A stretch of DNA of 58,635 nt from assembly GCA_019634695.1 (NCBI GenBank), contig JAHCAW010000023.1, positions 1 through 58,635 on the forward strand, read 5' to 3'. Below are positions 45,724 to 56,300 of the stretch, one piece after another. Each line of letters starts with the position of its first letter. The first letter of the stretch is position 1. The DNA comes from Candidatus Sumerlaeia bacterium. GTDB taxonomy: Bacteria > Sumerlaeota > Sumerlaeia > SLMS01 > JAHLLQ01. A program made the translations under genes and the position numbers. The notes below the pieces were generated by a model. It saw nothing but the letters and a program-made list of their open reading frames with translations. It was not told the DNA's origin and made no database searches.

Positions 45724-47244
45724 CTACTCCTCGCGGCGCAGCAGCATCATCCACGCGCGATTCTGTTCGAAGACGGCTTCGCGCGCGTAGCCCTCGGCGA
45801 TGCCAATCTCTCGAGGGGGCGGAGGGCCTTGCGCCGTGAAGGACAGCGAGGAAACGACGATGTAGTCTCCCGGTCTCTCGTCCGGCGGGGGAGTGAACGG
45901 TCGTGCGACGATGCCATGCGCCGCATCGTAGAGATAGGCGTGGAAGGGCCACGGAGCCTGCACGGTCGGGCGTGGGAGCCCCTTCGCGTCGAGTTCGTGC
46001 GCCACGGCGCGCAGCAGCAGCAGCGAATCGACGAACTCGGCGCTGTTTTCTCCATTGGTCGGCACGCCGGCGGGTGGGTTCGCGAAGCGCGTCGGGCCGG
46101 CGTGCGGCATCCAGCTTGCCGCCACCGGGTGGATGCGCATCAGGAAGGCCATGCCGACGAAGAGGACCGTGACGGTCAGCCCCGTCGCGCGATGCTCGCG
46201 TTGGCCCTGCGCGGCCAGTGCCGCAAGGGGCAGGAACAGCGCGGGATAGCAGACGATGTAGTAGCGCATGAGCGGCATGATTTCTCGCAGGCCGTTCACG
46301 GTGAGATGCACCGCGAGCAGAGCCGTGCCCAGCAGGACGATCTCCGCGCGGGCCGCGTCCGACGCGCGTTCCGTTGCGGGCAGGAGCCCTTGCCGGCGCG
46401 CCAACGCGACGGCGCCCCACAGCGCCAGCGCCGCGAGCACCCACACGTTGCCGTTGTGTGCGAGCAGAAGCTTGCCGCCCGCGACCACACGCCGGGCGAT
46501 CTCGAACGGCGCGAACACGACGGCCACTTGGCGCCCGCCGCCGAACTCGCCCGAATCGAACAGGTGGCCCGCGATCAACAGCTTTCCCAGATGGTACGCC
46601 GCGAACAGGACGATGGCGGGCAGTAAGGGGAGCAACTCGCGCCGCCACGCGTGCGCATCGCGCAGCGAGCCGCTGACCCGCAGGCGCCAAGCCGCCAGCA
46701 CGACAAACGGAATCAAGGAAGCGATCCCGTTGAGTTTGGCAAGAGCGGTCGCGCACAGTGCCACCGCCAGCGTGTGGCGGCGCCCCTCGACGGCCGCCCA
46801 GACGGCCCACCACGCGAATGCCGCCAGCGGAAGGTCGAGGTTGAACTGGAGCGCCTGTCCGAAGATAACCGGGTGGCAGAACACGAAGAATCCGGCGGCG
46901 AGTCCGCACGCCGTGCCGCCAAGGCGGCGTCCCAGAGCGAAGACCGCCGCCACCAGCAGCGCCGCGCTGGCCCACGCGAGAAGGTGCATCGCGAGCAGCG
47001 TCGGGACGCCCAGGCGCATCGCCACGGCCAGCAGCCATGCCATCAGCGGCGGGTGGCCCGTGTCGCGCTCGAAGAGAAACGGCAGCCAGGGGCGCTCGCG
47101 CAGCGCCATCGCCGCGTCCCAGTTGGTGAGCGCGTCGTGATAGGCAGGCAGCCACGCAAAGCGCCCCTGCACAAGGGCATAGGCGAGAAAGGCGACGATC
47201 CAGGCGCAGGCGAACGGGTGCTTGTCGAGCGCGCGGGCGAGCAT
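45724..47244 (-). CDS. GT39/ArnT-like polytopic glycosyltransferase
   Basis: The protein has 506 residues with about ten membrane helices. The first periplasmic loop has the GT-C pattern AYHDALTNWDAAMALRERPW followed by FERDTGHPPLMAWLLAVAM, corresponding to the acidic catalytic loop and the HPP motif of GT39/ArnT enzymes. These use polyprenyl-phosphate sugars outside the membrane. HPVIFGQALQFNLDLPLAAF and LAKLNGIASLIPFVVL are also typical. The C-terminal soluble part (about 410-506) is not assigned. The ATG at 47244 is preferred; an in-frame GTG lies at 47262. Neither has a clear Shine-Dalgarno sequence. It lies 34 nt downstream of sthA, on the same strand. The acceptor is unknown. Confidence 0.85.
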   Translation of the reverse strand: MLARALDKHPFACAWIVAFLAYALVQGRFAWLPAYHDALTNWDAAMALRERPWLPFLFERDTGHPPLMAWLLAVAMRLGVPTLLAMHLLAWASAALLVAAVFALGRRLGGTACGLAAGFFVFCHPVIFGQALQFNLDLPLAAFAWWAVWAAVEGRRHTLAVALCATALAKLNGIASLIPFVVLAAWRLRVSGSLRDAHAWRRELLPLLPAIVLFAAYHLGKLLIAGHLFDSGEFGGGRQVAVVFAPFEIARRVVAGGKLLLAHNGNVWVLAALALWGAVALARRQGLLPATERASDAARAEIVLLGTALLAVHLTVNGLREIMPLMRYYIVCYPALFLPLAALAAQGQREHRATGLTVTVLFVGMAFLMRIHPVAASWMPHAGPTRFANPPAGVPTNGENSAEFVDSLLLLRAVAHELDAKGLPRPTVQAPWPFHAYLYDAAHGIVARPFTPPPDERPGDYIVVSSLSFTAQGPPPPREIGIAEGYAREAVFEQNRAWMMLLRREE

Positions 47245-47278
47245 GGAGCAACTGACTGGCACGCCGCGGGCGGGGCGC

Positions 47279-48808
47279 TCAACTGAAGTTGCGGGGCAGG
47301 CGGACCTCGCCGCTCAGGCGCAGGAAGTTCTCGACCAGGTTGCCGTGCATGACCTGCTCGCGCAGGGGCGCCGTGCTGTGGGCGGTGCCGGTCAGGCGGT
47401 TGATGGCATTGTGCGCGGCGCGCTTGTAGGCCTCAGCCAGCGTCGGATAGTTGAAGACGCTCTGGAGGAAGTAGGCGGGCCCGCCGCCGAAGGCCATCAC
47501 GGCCTGGCCGATGTGGACGAGTTCCGTCGCGCCCTCGCCGATGATGTGGATGCCGACGAGCTTGCGGTCGCTCGAGCGGAACAGCAGCTTGAGCGCCCCG
47601 GACAGATCGCCGAGAATCTTGCCGCGCGCGGTGTCGCGCCACAGCGCCGTGCCCTTGAAGTAGCCGATTCCGGCCTCGCGCAGTTGGGCCTCCGTCTTGC
47701 CGACCATGCTGATTTCGGGGATCGTGTAAATGCCGTAGGGCAGCAGATCGACCTCCCAGGGCTGTGCCTGGCCGAGGGCGTGCATGGCGGCCACGCGGCC
47801 CTGCTCGCTGGACGTCGAGGCAAGACTGGGAAAGCCGACGACGTCGCCGGCGGCGTAGATCGAGGGGATGTTGCTGCGGAAGTTCTTGTCGACGAGGATG
47901 TAGCCGCGCTTGTCGAGTTCGACGCCGATCTCGGCGAGCCCCAGGTCGCCCGTCGCCGGCTCGCGTCCCAGCGTGAACAGCAGCGCATCGGCCTCGAGGA
48001 CGGTGCCGTCGGCGAGGGTTGCACGCACCCGCGCGTCGGGTTGGTCCGGATTGCCCAGGATTTCGATCTTCGAGTGCGCCGTGCCGAAGATCAGGCGCAC
48101 GCCCTGGGCCTCCATGCTGTCGTAAAGCACCGGGGCGATCTCCTCGTCGACGAAGCCGAGAGGATTCGGGCGCGGGTCCACGAGCGTTGTCGGGATGTCG
48201 AGCGTGGCGAACATGCAGGCATACTCGATGCCGATCACGCCCGCGCCGAGCACAATCACCGAATCGGGCAGCGGGACGAGTTCGCTGCCGTTGAGATACA
48301 GCCCGTCGCTGTCGAAGACGTTCCATGAATCGAAGGGGACTTCGGCCGGGCGTCGCGGCCGGGTGCCGACGGCGATCAGGATGTTCTCGGTCGTGTAGGA
48401 TGTCTCGATGCCACCACACTCGACGACGACCGCGTGCGGGCCGGTGACGCGTGCGGTGCCCACCAGGCGCTGGACGCCGTTGTTGTCCAGGTCCTCGTTG
48501 ATGACGTCGCGTTCGAGGCGGATGACGTGGCTGGTGCGCGCCATCAGGTCGCTGCGCTTGATGTTCTCCTTCATGCGGTAGGTGCTGCCGTAGTAGCCAC
48601 GCTGGCGATAGCCGCTCAGGTACATGACGGCCTCGCGCAGGGACTTGCTGGGGATGGTGCCGGTGTTGAGGCAGACGCCGCCGGCGAGCGGTTCGCGCTC
48701 GACCAGTCCGACGCGCGCGCCGCACTTGGCGGCCGAGATGGCCGCCTTCTGGCCCGCGGGCCCGGAGCCAATAATCAGCAGATCGTAATCTTTCCCAGTC
48801 TCGTTCAT
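47279..48808 (-). CDS. sthA: Soluble (Si-specific) NAD(P)+ transhydrogenase
   Basis: The protein has 509 residues. It transfers hydride between NADPH and NAD+ in the cytoplasm and is an FAD flavoprotein of the dihydrolipoamide-dehydrogenase fold. FAD-binding motif IIGSGPAGQKAAISAA (12-27). The second redox Cys is missing: C46-L-N-T-G-T51 with TIPSKSLRE, the signature that separates SthA from disulfide reductases. NAD site: VIVLGAGVIGIEYA. C-terminal dimer interface: HIIGEGATELVHIGQAVMA and FNYPTLAEAYKRAAHNAINRL. The ATG at 48808 has a GGAGG Shine-Dalgarno sequence 4 nt away; an upstream extension in frame is not family-like. Confidence 0.95.
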   Translation of the reverse strand: MNETGKDYDLLIIGSGPAGQKAAISAAKCGARVGLVEREPLAGGVCLNTGTIPSKSLREAVMYLSGYRQRGYYGSTYRMKENIKRSDLMARTSHVIRLERDVINEDLDNNGVQRLVGTARVTGPHAVVVECGGIETSYTTENILIAVGTRPRRPAEVPFDSWNVFDSDGLYLNGSELVPLPDSVIVLGAGVIGIEYACMFATLDIPTTLVDPRPNPLGFVDEEIAPVLYDSMEAQGVRLIFGTAHSKIEILGNPDQPDARVRATLADGTVLEADALLFTLGREPATGDLGLAEIGVELDKRGYILVDKNFRSNIPSIYAAGDVVGFPSLASTSSEQGRVAAMHALGQAQPWEVDLLPYGIYTIPEISMVGKTEAQLREAGIGYFKGTALWRDTARGKILGDLSGALKLLFRSSDRKLVGIHIIGEGATELVHIGQAVMAFGGGPAYFLQSVFNYPTLAEAYKRAAHNAINRLTGTAHSTAPLREQVMHGNLVENFLRLSGEVRLPRNFS

Positions 48809-48978
48809 GGTGCCTCCGACGCCGCTCCTGCATCCGGCGCAGATTGCCCAGCATGGCCGCCTTCTGCCCGACGGCGGCATCGGGTGCAAGGATTTGCTTG
48901 GACACCGCGGCGGGGGGCGGGTTGGGATGGAGGACCGGCGAATCGATCGTCGCCGGCACTTCCATCCGGGGGAACCCC

Positions 48979-49341
48979 ATGCCCGTCAAAATCGACGCGC
49001 CGACCCGCATCCAGGCGGCTGGCTCGATTCCAAAGGTCATCGAGGAATACATCGGCCGGGTGAACAGCGGCACCGAGGCCCTGAGCATCGCGGTGATGCG
49101 CTCGCCGGGCGGGTGGGAGGAGCCGGGTCAGCGCCCCGCGTTCGACGAGTACACCGTCGTGCTGAAGGGCACGCTGCGGGTCGAGACGGCCGACGGGGTG
49201 ATGGAGGTCGGTGCCGGTCAGGCCATTATCGCCCGGGCGGGGGAGTGGGTGCGCTACAGTTCGCCCGGCCAGGACGGCGCCGAGTACGTCGCCGTCTGCC
49301 TGCCCGCTTTTTCCCCGAATACCGTGAACCGTGATGCGTAG
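48979..49341 (+). CDS. Small cupin-domain protein
   Basis: The protein has 120 residues. A single cupin barrel spans about 45-105 (RPAFDEYTVVLKGTLRVET, GAGQAIIARAGEWVRY, YVAVCLPAFSP). The canonical His ligands are largely replaced (FDEYTVV), so metal binding is uncertain. The ATG at 48979 has a GGGGGAA Shine-Dalgarno sequence. It is divergent from sthA by 170 bp and 48 nt upstream of the PerM-like gene. No specific function can be given; small cupins bind sugars, amines or metals. Confidence 0.82.
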   Translation: MPVKIDAPTRIQAAGSIPKVIEEYIGRVNSGTEALSIAVMRSPGGWEEPGQRPAFDEYTVVLKGTLRVETADGVMEVGAGQAIIARAGEWVRYSSPGQDGAEYVAVCLPAFSPNTVNRDA

Positions 49342-49389
49342 GGGTAGCGGATCCGGTGCCGGGACGCACATCGGTCAAAGGGAGCGCTC

Positions 49390-50577
49390 ATGGACCAATC
49401 GCATACCGAACTGCGCATTCAGACGGTTTGTCTGCTGATCCTGACCATTCTGGCGACGGCCGCGGCACTGCGATGGCTTCGCCCGATCATGATCCCGTTC
49501 GTCCTGGCGCTGATGTTCTCGTACTCGCTGGCGCCGGTTGTGGGGTTCCAGATGAGGCGCCTCCGCCTTCCGCACGGCCTGGCGGTCGTGGGGGCGATGT
49601 TCTTCATGCTCGTGTTGCTGGGCGGGGTCGGAGGAATCGTGACCGCTTCGGTGGCCCAGTTGGCCGAGAACGCCAGCGTCTACGAGCAGCAGGTGCGCAA
49701 GCTGGCGAATCGCATCGAGAACGCCTTGCCCCTGGAGCGTTTGGGATTGGTGCCGGAGGAGTCCAACGGGACGTCCAACGGGGACACGCTCCGGTTTCAG
49801 TTCGACGAATCCGCCCCGGAATCGGGGCTCTCTCCTTTGCAGGCGACTCCGGTAAAGCCTGCGGATCGCCCGTCGATCCTGGATCCACTGGCGCAGATTT
49901 CGGGCAGCAGTGTTCAGCGCTTTCTGCTGGCCACGACGAACGCCGTTCTCAACGTCTTCTCGCAGGGGTTTCTCGTCTTCATCTTCATGCTCTTCATCAT
50001 GCTGGGGGCCAAACCGGGCCTGGAGACAGGGGTCTCCGGCGACGGCGCGTCCAACAAGGCGAGGAAGGGCCGGGGGGTGCTGCATGAGATTCAGGCCCAG
50101 GTGAAGAGCTATCTGGCGACGAAGGTGCTGGTCTCGCTTCTGACCGGTCTGCTTGTGGGTCTGGTGCTGGCGATTCTGCGCGTCGACTATGCCGTGGCCT
50201 TCGGCTTCATGGCGTTTGTCCTGAACTTCATCCCGAACGTGGGCTCCCTGGTGGCGACGCTGTTGCCGCTACCCGTGGTGTTCCTGACTCCGGAGTTCCC
50301 GATTGTCTCGGCGGTGCTGGCCATCGCGATTCCGGGCGCCATCCAGTTCACCGTCGGCAACATTCTGGAGCCCAAGTTGATGGGCCAGTCGCTGGATCTG
50401 GACCCGGTGGTCATCCTGATCGCGTTGATCTTCTGGGGCATGCTGTGGGGGATCATCGGGATGTTGCTGGCCGTGCCGATCACGGCGGTGCTGAAGATTC
50501 TCTTCGAGCGACTGGAGCACACGGCTCCGATCGCGCATGCCCTGGCGGGGCGCTTGGACAAGCTTGGGATCGACTGA
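49390..50577 (+). CDS. AI-2E family transporter (PerM/TqsA-like)
   Basis: The protein has 395 residues with the family's architecture. There are two N-terminal helices (LLILTILATAAALRWLRPIM, PFVLALMFSYSLAPVVGF), a third at about 60-90 and a hydrophilic loop at about 95-180. The C-terminal bundle contains SYLATKVLVSLLTGLLVGLVLA, FGFMAFVLNFIPNVGSLVA and the re-entrant PGAIQFTVGNILEPKLMGQS. The NFIPNVG and EP..MG motifs are diagnostic of this family. Members export small molecules or ions; substrate assignments (autoinducer-2 in TqsA) do not transfer by sequence. A strong hairpin follows at 50603. Confidence 0.93.
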   Translation: MDQSHTELRIQTVCLLILTILATAAALRWLRPIMIPFVLALMFSYSLAPVVGFQMRRLRLPHGLAVVGAMFFMLVLLGGVGGIVTASVAQLAENASVYEQQVRKLANRIENALPLERLGLVPEESNGTSNGDTLRFQFDESAPESGLSPLQATPVKPADRPSILDPLAQISGSSVQRFLLATTNAVLNVFSQGFLVFIFMLFIMLGAKPGLETGVSGDGASNKARKGRGVLHEIQAQVKSYLATKVLVSLLTGLLVGLVLAILRVDYAVAFGFMAFVLNFIPNVGSLVATLLPLPVVFLTPEFPIVSAVLAIAIPGAIQFTVGNILEPKLMGQSLDLDPVVILIALIFWGMLWGIIGMLLAVPITAVLKILFERLEHTAPIAHALAGRLDKLGID

Positions 50578-50602
50578 GTTGCAGGACACGGACGAACTCG
50601 GA

Positions 50603-50635
50603 CCGCCGCGAGGGTCGGCTTGACCCTCGCGGCGG
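50603..50635. terminator. Perfect 14-bp stem hairpin after the PerM-like gene
   Basis: The arms CCGCCGCGAGGGTC and GACCCTCGCGGCGG pair perfectly around a 5-nt loop (GGCTT), 26 nt after the stop codon at 50577. This is the most stable hairpin noticed in the window. No U-run follows, so it may be a U-less terminator or an mRNA-end stabiliser. It separates the transporter from the namZ pair. Confidence 0.6.
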
Positions 50636-50687
50636 GTGGGCTTCGGATCGGGGGTGTGATTGCCAATCCATTCGTCCGGTGCCTGCC

Positions 50688-51959
50688 ATGTCGCATTCCC
50701 ACCTTCGCTTTTGCTCGAGGTTCCTGGTGGTTCTGCTGGCGATGGCACTGGCCAGCGAGTCCGTCGCCATGACGCCCGAATCCCGCATTGACCGCCAGAT
50801 CGCCCAACTCGTCACGGCCCTTCAGGGAAAGCGCGTCGGCCTGTTGACCAACCCGACCGGCGTGGACGCCCAATACAACCTGATCGCGGACCGCCTGCAC
50901 GCCGACCCGGAGGTGCAACTCGTCGCCTTCTTCGCGCCCGAGCATGGCCTGCGTGGCGACCGCCAAGCCGGCGGCAGCGTTCAGGACTACGTCGATCCCA
51001 TCACGGGACTGCCCGTCTACTCGCTCTATGGTGCGCGTCGCGAGCCAACCGCCGACCAACTCGCCACTCTCGACGTGATCGTGTTCGATATCCAGGACGT
51101 CGGCGCGCGGTTCTACACCTACGTCTGGACGATGTCGCACGTGATGGAAGCCTGCGCGGCGGCCGGCAAGGACTTCGTCGTCTTCGATCGCCCAAATCCG
51201 CTGGGGTTGCAGCGCGTCGAGGGTGCGCCGAACACCTTCGACGCGGGCCTGATCGGGCGCCTGTGGACGGGCCAGCCGTTCGGCCTCGCAACCCGTCACG
51301 GCATGACCGCCGGCGAGGTCGCTACGCTGGTCAACACGGAGTGGATGCAGCCCAAGGTTGGCCTGACCGTCATTGCGGTTCCCGACTACCATCGCGGGAT
51401 GACGTTCGAGCAGACGGGCTATCCGTGGGTGATGCCTTCGCCGAACATGCCGACGCGCGACACGGCGACGGCTTATCCCGGAATGTGCATCTTCGAGGGG
51501 TCGAACATGAGCGAGGGGCGCGGCACGACGCGGCCGTTCGAGCTGGCCGGCGCGCCGTACATCGACGGAACGTTGCTGGCACGCGAACTCAACGCGCTCG
51601 GCCTGCCGGGTGTGCGCTTCCGCGCCGCGTGGTTCATCCCCAGCTTCGACGACTACTCCGGCCAGTCCTGCGGCGGCATCCAGGTGCACGTGACCGATCC
51701 CGCCCAGTTCGACCCGATCCGCACCGGCATGCATGTGTTGAAGATGAGCTACACACTCTATCCGCAACAGACGACCATCACGGACTGGGCGGCGCGCCTG
51801 ATGGGGGTGCCGAACCTGCACAACCGGCTGAAGACCGAGTCCGTCGAGGCGATCATCGCCGGCTGGCAGCAGAACCTCGAGAGCTTCCGGGTGGTGCGCG
51901 CCCGGAACCTGCTCTATCCCGAGGCGCCGGTCGGCTCGACGGGCTGGAAAATCGACTGA
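50688..51959 (+). CDS. namZ: NamZ-type exo-beta-N-acetylmuramidase (DUF1343), exported
   Basis: The protein has 423 residues. The ATG at 50688 opens a signal peptide (RFLVVLLAMALASESVAM). DUF1343 is the family of B. subtilis NamZ, which removes terminal MurNAc from peptidoglycan fragments. Characteristic motifs are RVGLLTNPTGVD, FFAPEHGLRGD with E85/H86 (the likely catalytic region), DIQDVGARFYTY, FDRPNPLGL, SPNMPT and MSEGRGTTRPFE. It is followed, after 80 nt, by a paralogue with the same motifs. Together they imply peptidoglycan recycling or turnover outside the cytoplasm. A co-working N-acetylglucosaminidase and amidase, found beside NamZ in other species, are not in the window. Confidence 0.93.
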   Translation: MSHSHLRFCSRFLVVLLAMALASESVAMTPESRIDRQIAQLVTALQGKRVGLLTNPTGVDAQYNLIADRLHADPEVQLVAFFAPEHGLRGDRQAGGSVQDYVDPITGLPVYSLYGARREPTADQLATLDVIVFDIQDVGARFYTYVWTMSHVMEACAAAGKDFVVFDRPNPLGLQRVEGAPNTFDAGLIGRLWTGQPFGLATRHGMTAGEVATLVNTEWMQPKVGLTVIAVPDYHRGMTFEQTGYPWVMPSPNMPTRDTATAYPGMCIFEGSNMSEGRGTTRPFELAGAPYIDGTLLARELNALGLPGVRFRAAWFIPSFDDYSGQSCGGIQVHVTDPAQFDPIRTGMHVLKMSYTLYPQQTTITDWAARLMGVPNLHNRLKTESVEAIIAGWQQNLESFRVVRARNLLYPEAPVGSTGWKID

Positions 51960-52039
51960 ACGGTTCGGGGATCGCTTGACCCGTCCCGATGCGGCGCCCA
52001 CGGTTGCTCCGATCCACTTCACCCGACGGAGTAACCGAG

Positions 52040-53284
52040 ATGCGAAACTTTCTCTGCGCCACACTGTTCCTGCTGTCGTGCTCCCTGCTGGCGGGGTGCG
52101 GCGCGAAGTCGCACGCCATGAGCCTTGCGGGCGAAGCCCGGATGGACATGCAGATGGCCCAGCTCGTCGAGGCGCTGAAGGGCAAGCGCGTCGGGCTGCT
52201 GACGAACGCCACCGGCGTGGATGGACGCTTCGAATCCATCGCCGACCGCCTGCACGGCGAGCCCGGCGTCAATCTGGTGGCCTTCTTCGCACCCGAGCAT
52301 GGCGTGCGCGGCGATCATCAGGCGGGCGGCGGCATCCAGGACTACGACGATCCCCTCACCGGCGTCCCGGTCTTCTCGCTCTACGGTGCGCGGCGCCAGC
52401 CCACCGCCGAACAACTCGACATGCTCGATGTCATGGTCTTCGACATCCAGGACGTCGGCTCGCGGTTCTACACGTACGTCTGGACGATGACACTGGCGAT
52501 GGAAGCCTGCGCGGCCGCCGGCAAGGAATTCGTCGTGCTGGACCGCCCGAATCCCGTCGGACTCGATAAGGTCGAGGGTGCGCCGATCCGCTTCAACGCC
52601 GGCCTCGTTGGCCGTCTCTTCCCGGACCAACCGTTCGGCACCTCCACCCGTCACGGCCTCACCGCCGGCGAGCTCGCGATCCTGTGCAACGAAGAGTGGA
52701 TGAGCCCGAAGGTCGCCCTTAAGGTGATCCCGGTGCCGGGTCTCACGCGCTCGATGACCTTCGAGGAGACCGGCTACCCGTGGGTGATGCCGTCGCCGAA
52801 CATGCCGACGCTGGAGACGGCGCTCGTCTATCCTGGCATGTGCCTGTTCGAGGGGACGAACATGAGTGAGGGGCGCGGCACCACGCGGCCGTTCGAATTG
52901 GTCGGCGCGCCGTTCATCAACGGGACCGACCTCGCGCGGGAGCTGAACGCGCTGCGCCTGCCGGGCGTCCGCTTCCGGGCGGCCTGGTTCACGCCGACGT
53001 TCGACGACCACCGCGGCGAACTGTGCGCTGGCATCCAGGTCCACGTCACCGATCCGGAAACGTTCGATCCGATCCGCACGGCGCTTTCCGTGCTCAAGAC
53101 GGCCTACACCCTGTATCCGGATGATCTGGCCATCCGGGCGGGCGTTTCGCGCCTGATGGGCGTGGAGAACCTGCACGAGCGCATCAAGGAGGATAGCGTC
53201 GAGACGATCATGGCCGACTGGGCGGACGACCTGAAAGCCTTCAAGGCTCTGCGGGCGAAGCACCTGATCTATCCGGATCGCTGA
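52040..53284 (+). CDS. namZ: NamZ-type exo-beta-N-acetylmuramidase (DUF1343), lipoprotein paralogue
   Basis: The protein has 414 residues. The signal sequence ends in a lipobox (SLLAGC), with Cys20 the predicted lipidation site, so the enzyme is membrane-bound, unlike its upstream twin. The same DUF1343 motifs are present: RVGLLTNATGVD, FFAPEHGVRGD, DIQDVGSRFYTY, LDRPNPVGL and MSEGRGTTRPFE. A CGGAG Shine-Dalgarno sequence precedes the ATG at 52040. The two proteins are very similar along their whole length, which indicates tandem duplication, but signal types differ. One may act on released fragments and the other at the envelope (inference). Confidence 0.92.
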   Translation: MRNFLCATLFLLSCSLLAGCGAKSHAMSLAGEARMDMQMAQLVEALKGKRVGLLTNATGVDGRFESIADRLHGEPGVNLVAFFAPEHGVRGDHQAGGGIQDYDDPLTGVPVFSLYGARRQPTAEQLDMLDVMVFDIQDVGSRFYTYVWTMTLAMEACAAAGKEFVVLDRPNPVGLDKVEGAPIRFNAGLVGRLFPDQPFGTSTRHGLTAGELAILCNEEWMSPKVALKVIPVPGLTRSMTFEETGYPWVMPSPNMPTLETALVYPGMCLFEGTNMSEGRGTTRPFELVGAPFINGTDLARELNALRLPGVRFRAAWFTPTFDDHRGELCAGIQVHVTDPETFDPIRTALSVLKTAYTLYPDDLAIRAGVSRLMGVENLHERIKEDSVETIMADWADDLKAFKALRAKHLIYPDR

Positions 53285-53392
53285 GGTGCCATCTCGGGCA
53301 TGATGCGCCTGTAATGTTTTGGATTGCGTTCGAGAGGAGAAACCTTTACAGCATCGGGCACGATAGTCAGACTGGGAGCAGTGTTCCCCTCC

Positions 53393-56300
53393 ATGCCGCG
53401 CCCGAATTGGCGGTTTCCCTTCGCAGTCCTGATCGCGCTGACGAGCCTTCTTGCCGCTTCGCCGGAGAAGATCGCGGGTCCCCTGCGCGAAATCGCCGAG
53501 GGGGCGTCGATCCAGACGCCGCTGAAGACGACGAATGCCCCCTATGCCCGTCACTTCGCCACGAAGGCGGACCGGGTGGTGGTCGACCTGACGGTGCTGC
53601 AGGGCCTCGCCGACGCGGAGAACGCCGTCCGCGGGCTGCCCGGCGTCACGATCAACGGGATATTCTCCTGTCCGGGGTACTCGGTCATCTCGGTGATCGC
53701 CGATCCGTCGCAACTCAACCCCATGGCCGCGATTTCGCAGGTCACGGGGGTCCTGCCCGTCGTCGCATTCACCGATCAGGACACCGGCGGACAGGGCAGC
53801 GTCACCAGCGAGGCCCTCGCCCAACTGCGCGTCGAGCGGCTGCGGGACTTCTTTCCCGCGGCCCGGGGAGGCGGCATCCGGATTGGCGTGATTTCGGACT
53901 CGGTTGGCCTGCGGGATGGCGTCGAAGGGGGCGCCATCGGCATCGCCGAGTCCCAGGCGACCGGCGACCTGCCGGCCGGCGACCGCGTGCAGGTGCTCAT
54001 GGAGATGCCCTCCGATACCGGGCGCGACCCCAGCGACGAGGGGCGGGCCATGATGGAACTGATCTACGACCTGGTTCCGGACGTGGATCGGTTGGTGTTC
54101 GCGACTGGCGTGGCCGGGGAAGGGACCTTCGCCCAGAACATCCAGCGGCTGGCCGATGCGGGATGCCAGGTGATCGTCGACGACATCCGCACCGCCTTCA
54201 GCCCCAACTATCAGCCCGGATTGATCAGCCACTCGATTCGGCACTTCGTAAACCAACGCGGCGGCGTCTACCTCTGCTCGGCCGGAAACTACGCCCGCAA
54301 CAGCTACGAGCGTCCCTTCACGGACGAGGACTTCGATACCCTGCACGACATCGAGTTGGGGAAGAGCGAGATCGCCGCCGACATCGCCGACGGCGCCACG
54401 ATTTCCGTCGAGCTGCAATGGGCCGAGGCCGTCGGCAGCGTGAACAAGGACTACGTGATCGAGTTGATCGACCGCGGCTCGCGCGTCATGCTGGCGAACA
54501 CGGGCTACATCAACAACCTTATCATCCAGCGGCCCGTCGACTACCTGGTGTGGGAGAACAACACCGGCAAGGATGTGCTGGCGGCATTGCGAATCCGCCA
54601 GGTGGGCGGCTCGCCGCTCGGCCGTCCGATGCTGCGCCTGACAGGCCTGAAGCACCAGGGCGACGTCACGATTCACTTCCCCGGGATGTACCGCACGGCG
54701 ACGGTTTCGCCGCATGGCTCCGAGCCGACGGCGATGGCCATCGCGGCGGCGCCCGCAACCGATCCCTTCACGCCCGAGAGCTTCAGCAGCCATGGTCCGG
54801 CGCGCTGGCTGTTCGACGCCTTCGGACAGGAAGATCCCCAGCCCGAGACACTTGCCAAGCCGGACTTCATGTCCCTCGATGGGTGCAGCAACTCGTTCTT
54901 CGGGCGAGACAACATGGATGGCATGCCGCCGCGCTTCTTCGGCACGTCGGCCGCGGCGCCGAACGCGGCGGCGGTGGCTGCGCTGACGCTCAACGTCCTG
55001 CGGCAGCACCTCCCCAGCGCGGACGGATACGATGTTCGCGCGGCCTTCATGGCTGCCGCACCGAACCGGCGAAACCACAGTACCGTTTCCGGACACGGAC
55101 TGGTCACGGCGCTGGCGGCGGGCTTCGCGGCCCGCCAACCCTCGCCCCCGACCGCGACGCTCTATCCCGCCCCTTCCGGCAAGGCTGTCGGCGAGTTCCT
55201 GCTCGTCGACGACCTGAGCATCTCCTCCTTCCGCGTCCGCTTTGCCCAAGGCGGCAACGTCGGTTCGCGCTGGGAGGAGGTCCTGGGCGTGTTCCGTCCG
55301 CTGGTGGCCCTGCATGATGCGACGACCGGCGAGGCCATCTCGGTGAACCTGCGCGCATCGGAAGGCGCGCTCGTGTTGGAACACGGCAGCGTTGCTTCGA
55401 AGCACCTCGTCTTCAATGTTGCGACGTCGAATCGTCGCACGGCGAGCGTGCGCTTCAGGGCGGAGTTGACCGGTCCCCCGGTCGTCGCCACTCCTGTCGT
55501 GTTGGGCGGCGGCAACAACCTTGTCACGAATGGCATGGTCAGCGATGCGGAGCCCCTGCGAGCGTTCAGCTTTCAGGTGCCGCCGGGTAACGGGGGCCGC
55601 TTTGATGTGCGTCTGACGCCGGCCGGTTTCCGGGGGCGCCTGATGCTGTACTCGGACGAGGACACGCTGGAGTCCTTCGCCGCCACGAACGCGGGCGTGC
55701 CGGTCATTCGCTCCTGGGAGTACGGCGTTCCCGGCAACACGGTCTACGCGCAGGTGGCCGCCGACAACTTCGACGGCGCCGGCAACTTCACGATCGAGTT
55801 CACCTGGAACCCTGACCCGATCCTGGGCGCTCCGCCGGCGCTCGGTTCCAACATCGCCATCACCGACTACGTCGTGCGGCCCAATCCCGTCTCGGGCATC
55901 GATTCGTATGCCCCGTCCATCCAGGTGGGCGCGCCGAAGTATGTCCTGTGGAACCCAAACAGCTTCGATGGCTCGTCCCTCGTTCTTGCCCCCCCGGGGG
56001 AGACGGTTTCGTCGGGACTGTACAGCTACACGAACTTTCGCCGATTCCTCGCGGGCGGACCGGGTGATACGATCCTGCTCGATCCCGCCCCTCCCGCCGG
56101 CATGGCTGTGGGGCAGCCCGTGTTGCAGCTCGTGGCGGCGGTCGGCGATGTCGCACCGCCTGGGGTCGATACGTTGGTCCTTTGGGAGGATCCGCCGACG
56201 CCAGTTGAGCTGCCGTTCGACGGCATGCTGGACGGCACGCTGATGTCCCACGAGCGGACCGGAGCGATCGACCAGTATGGCCTCAACCACTACTACAAAT

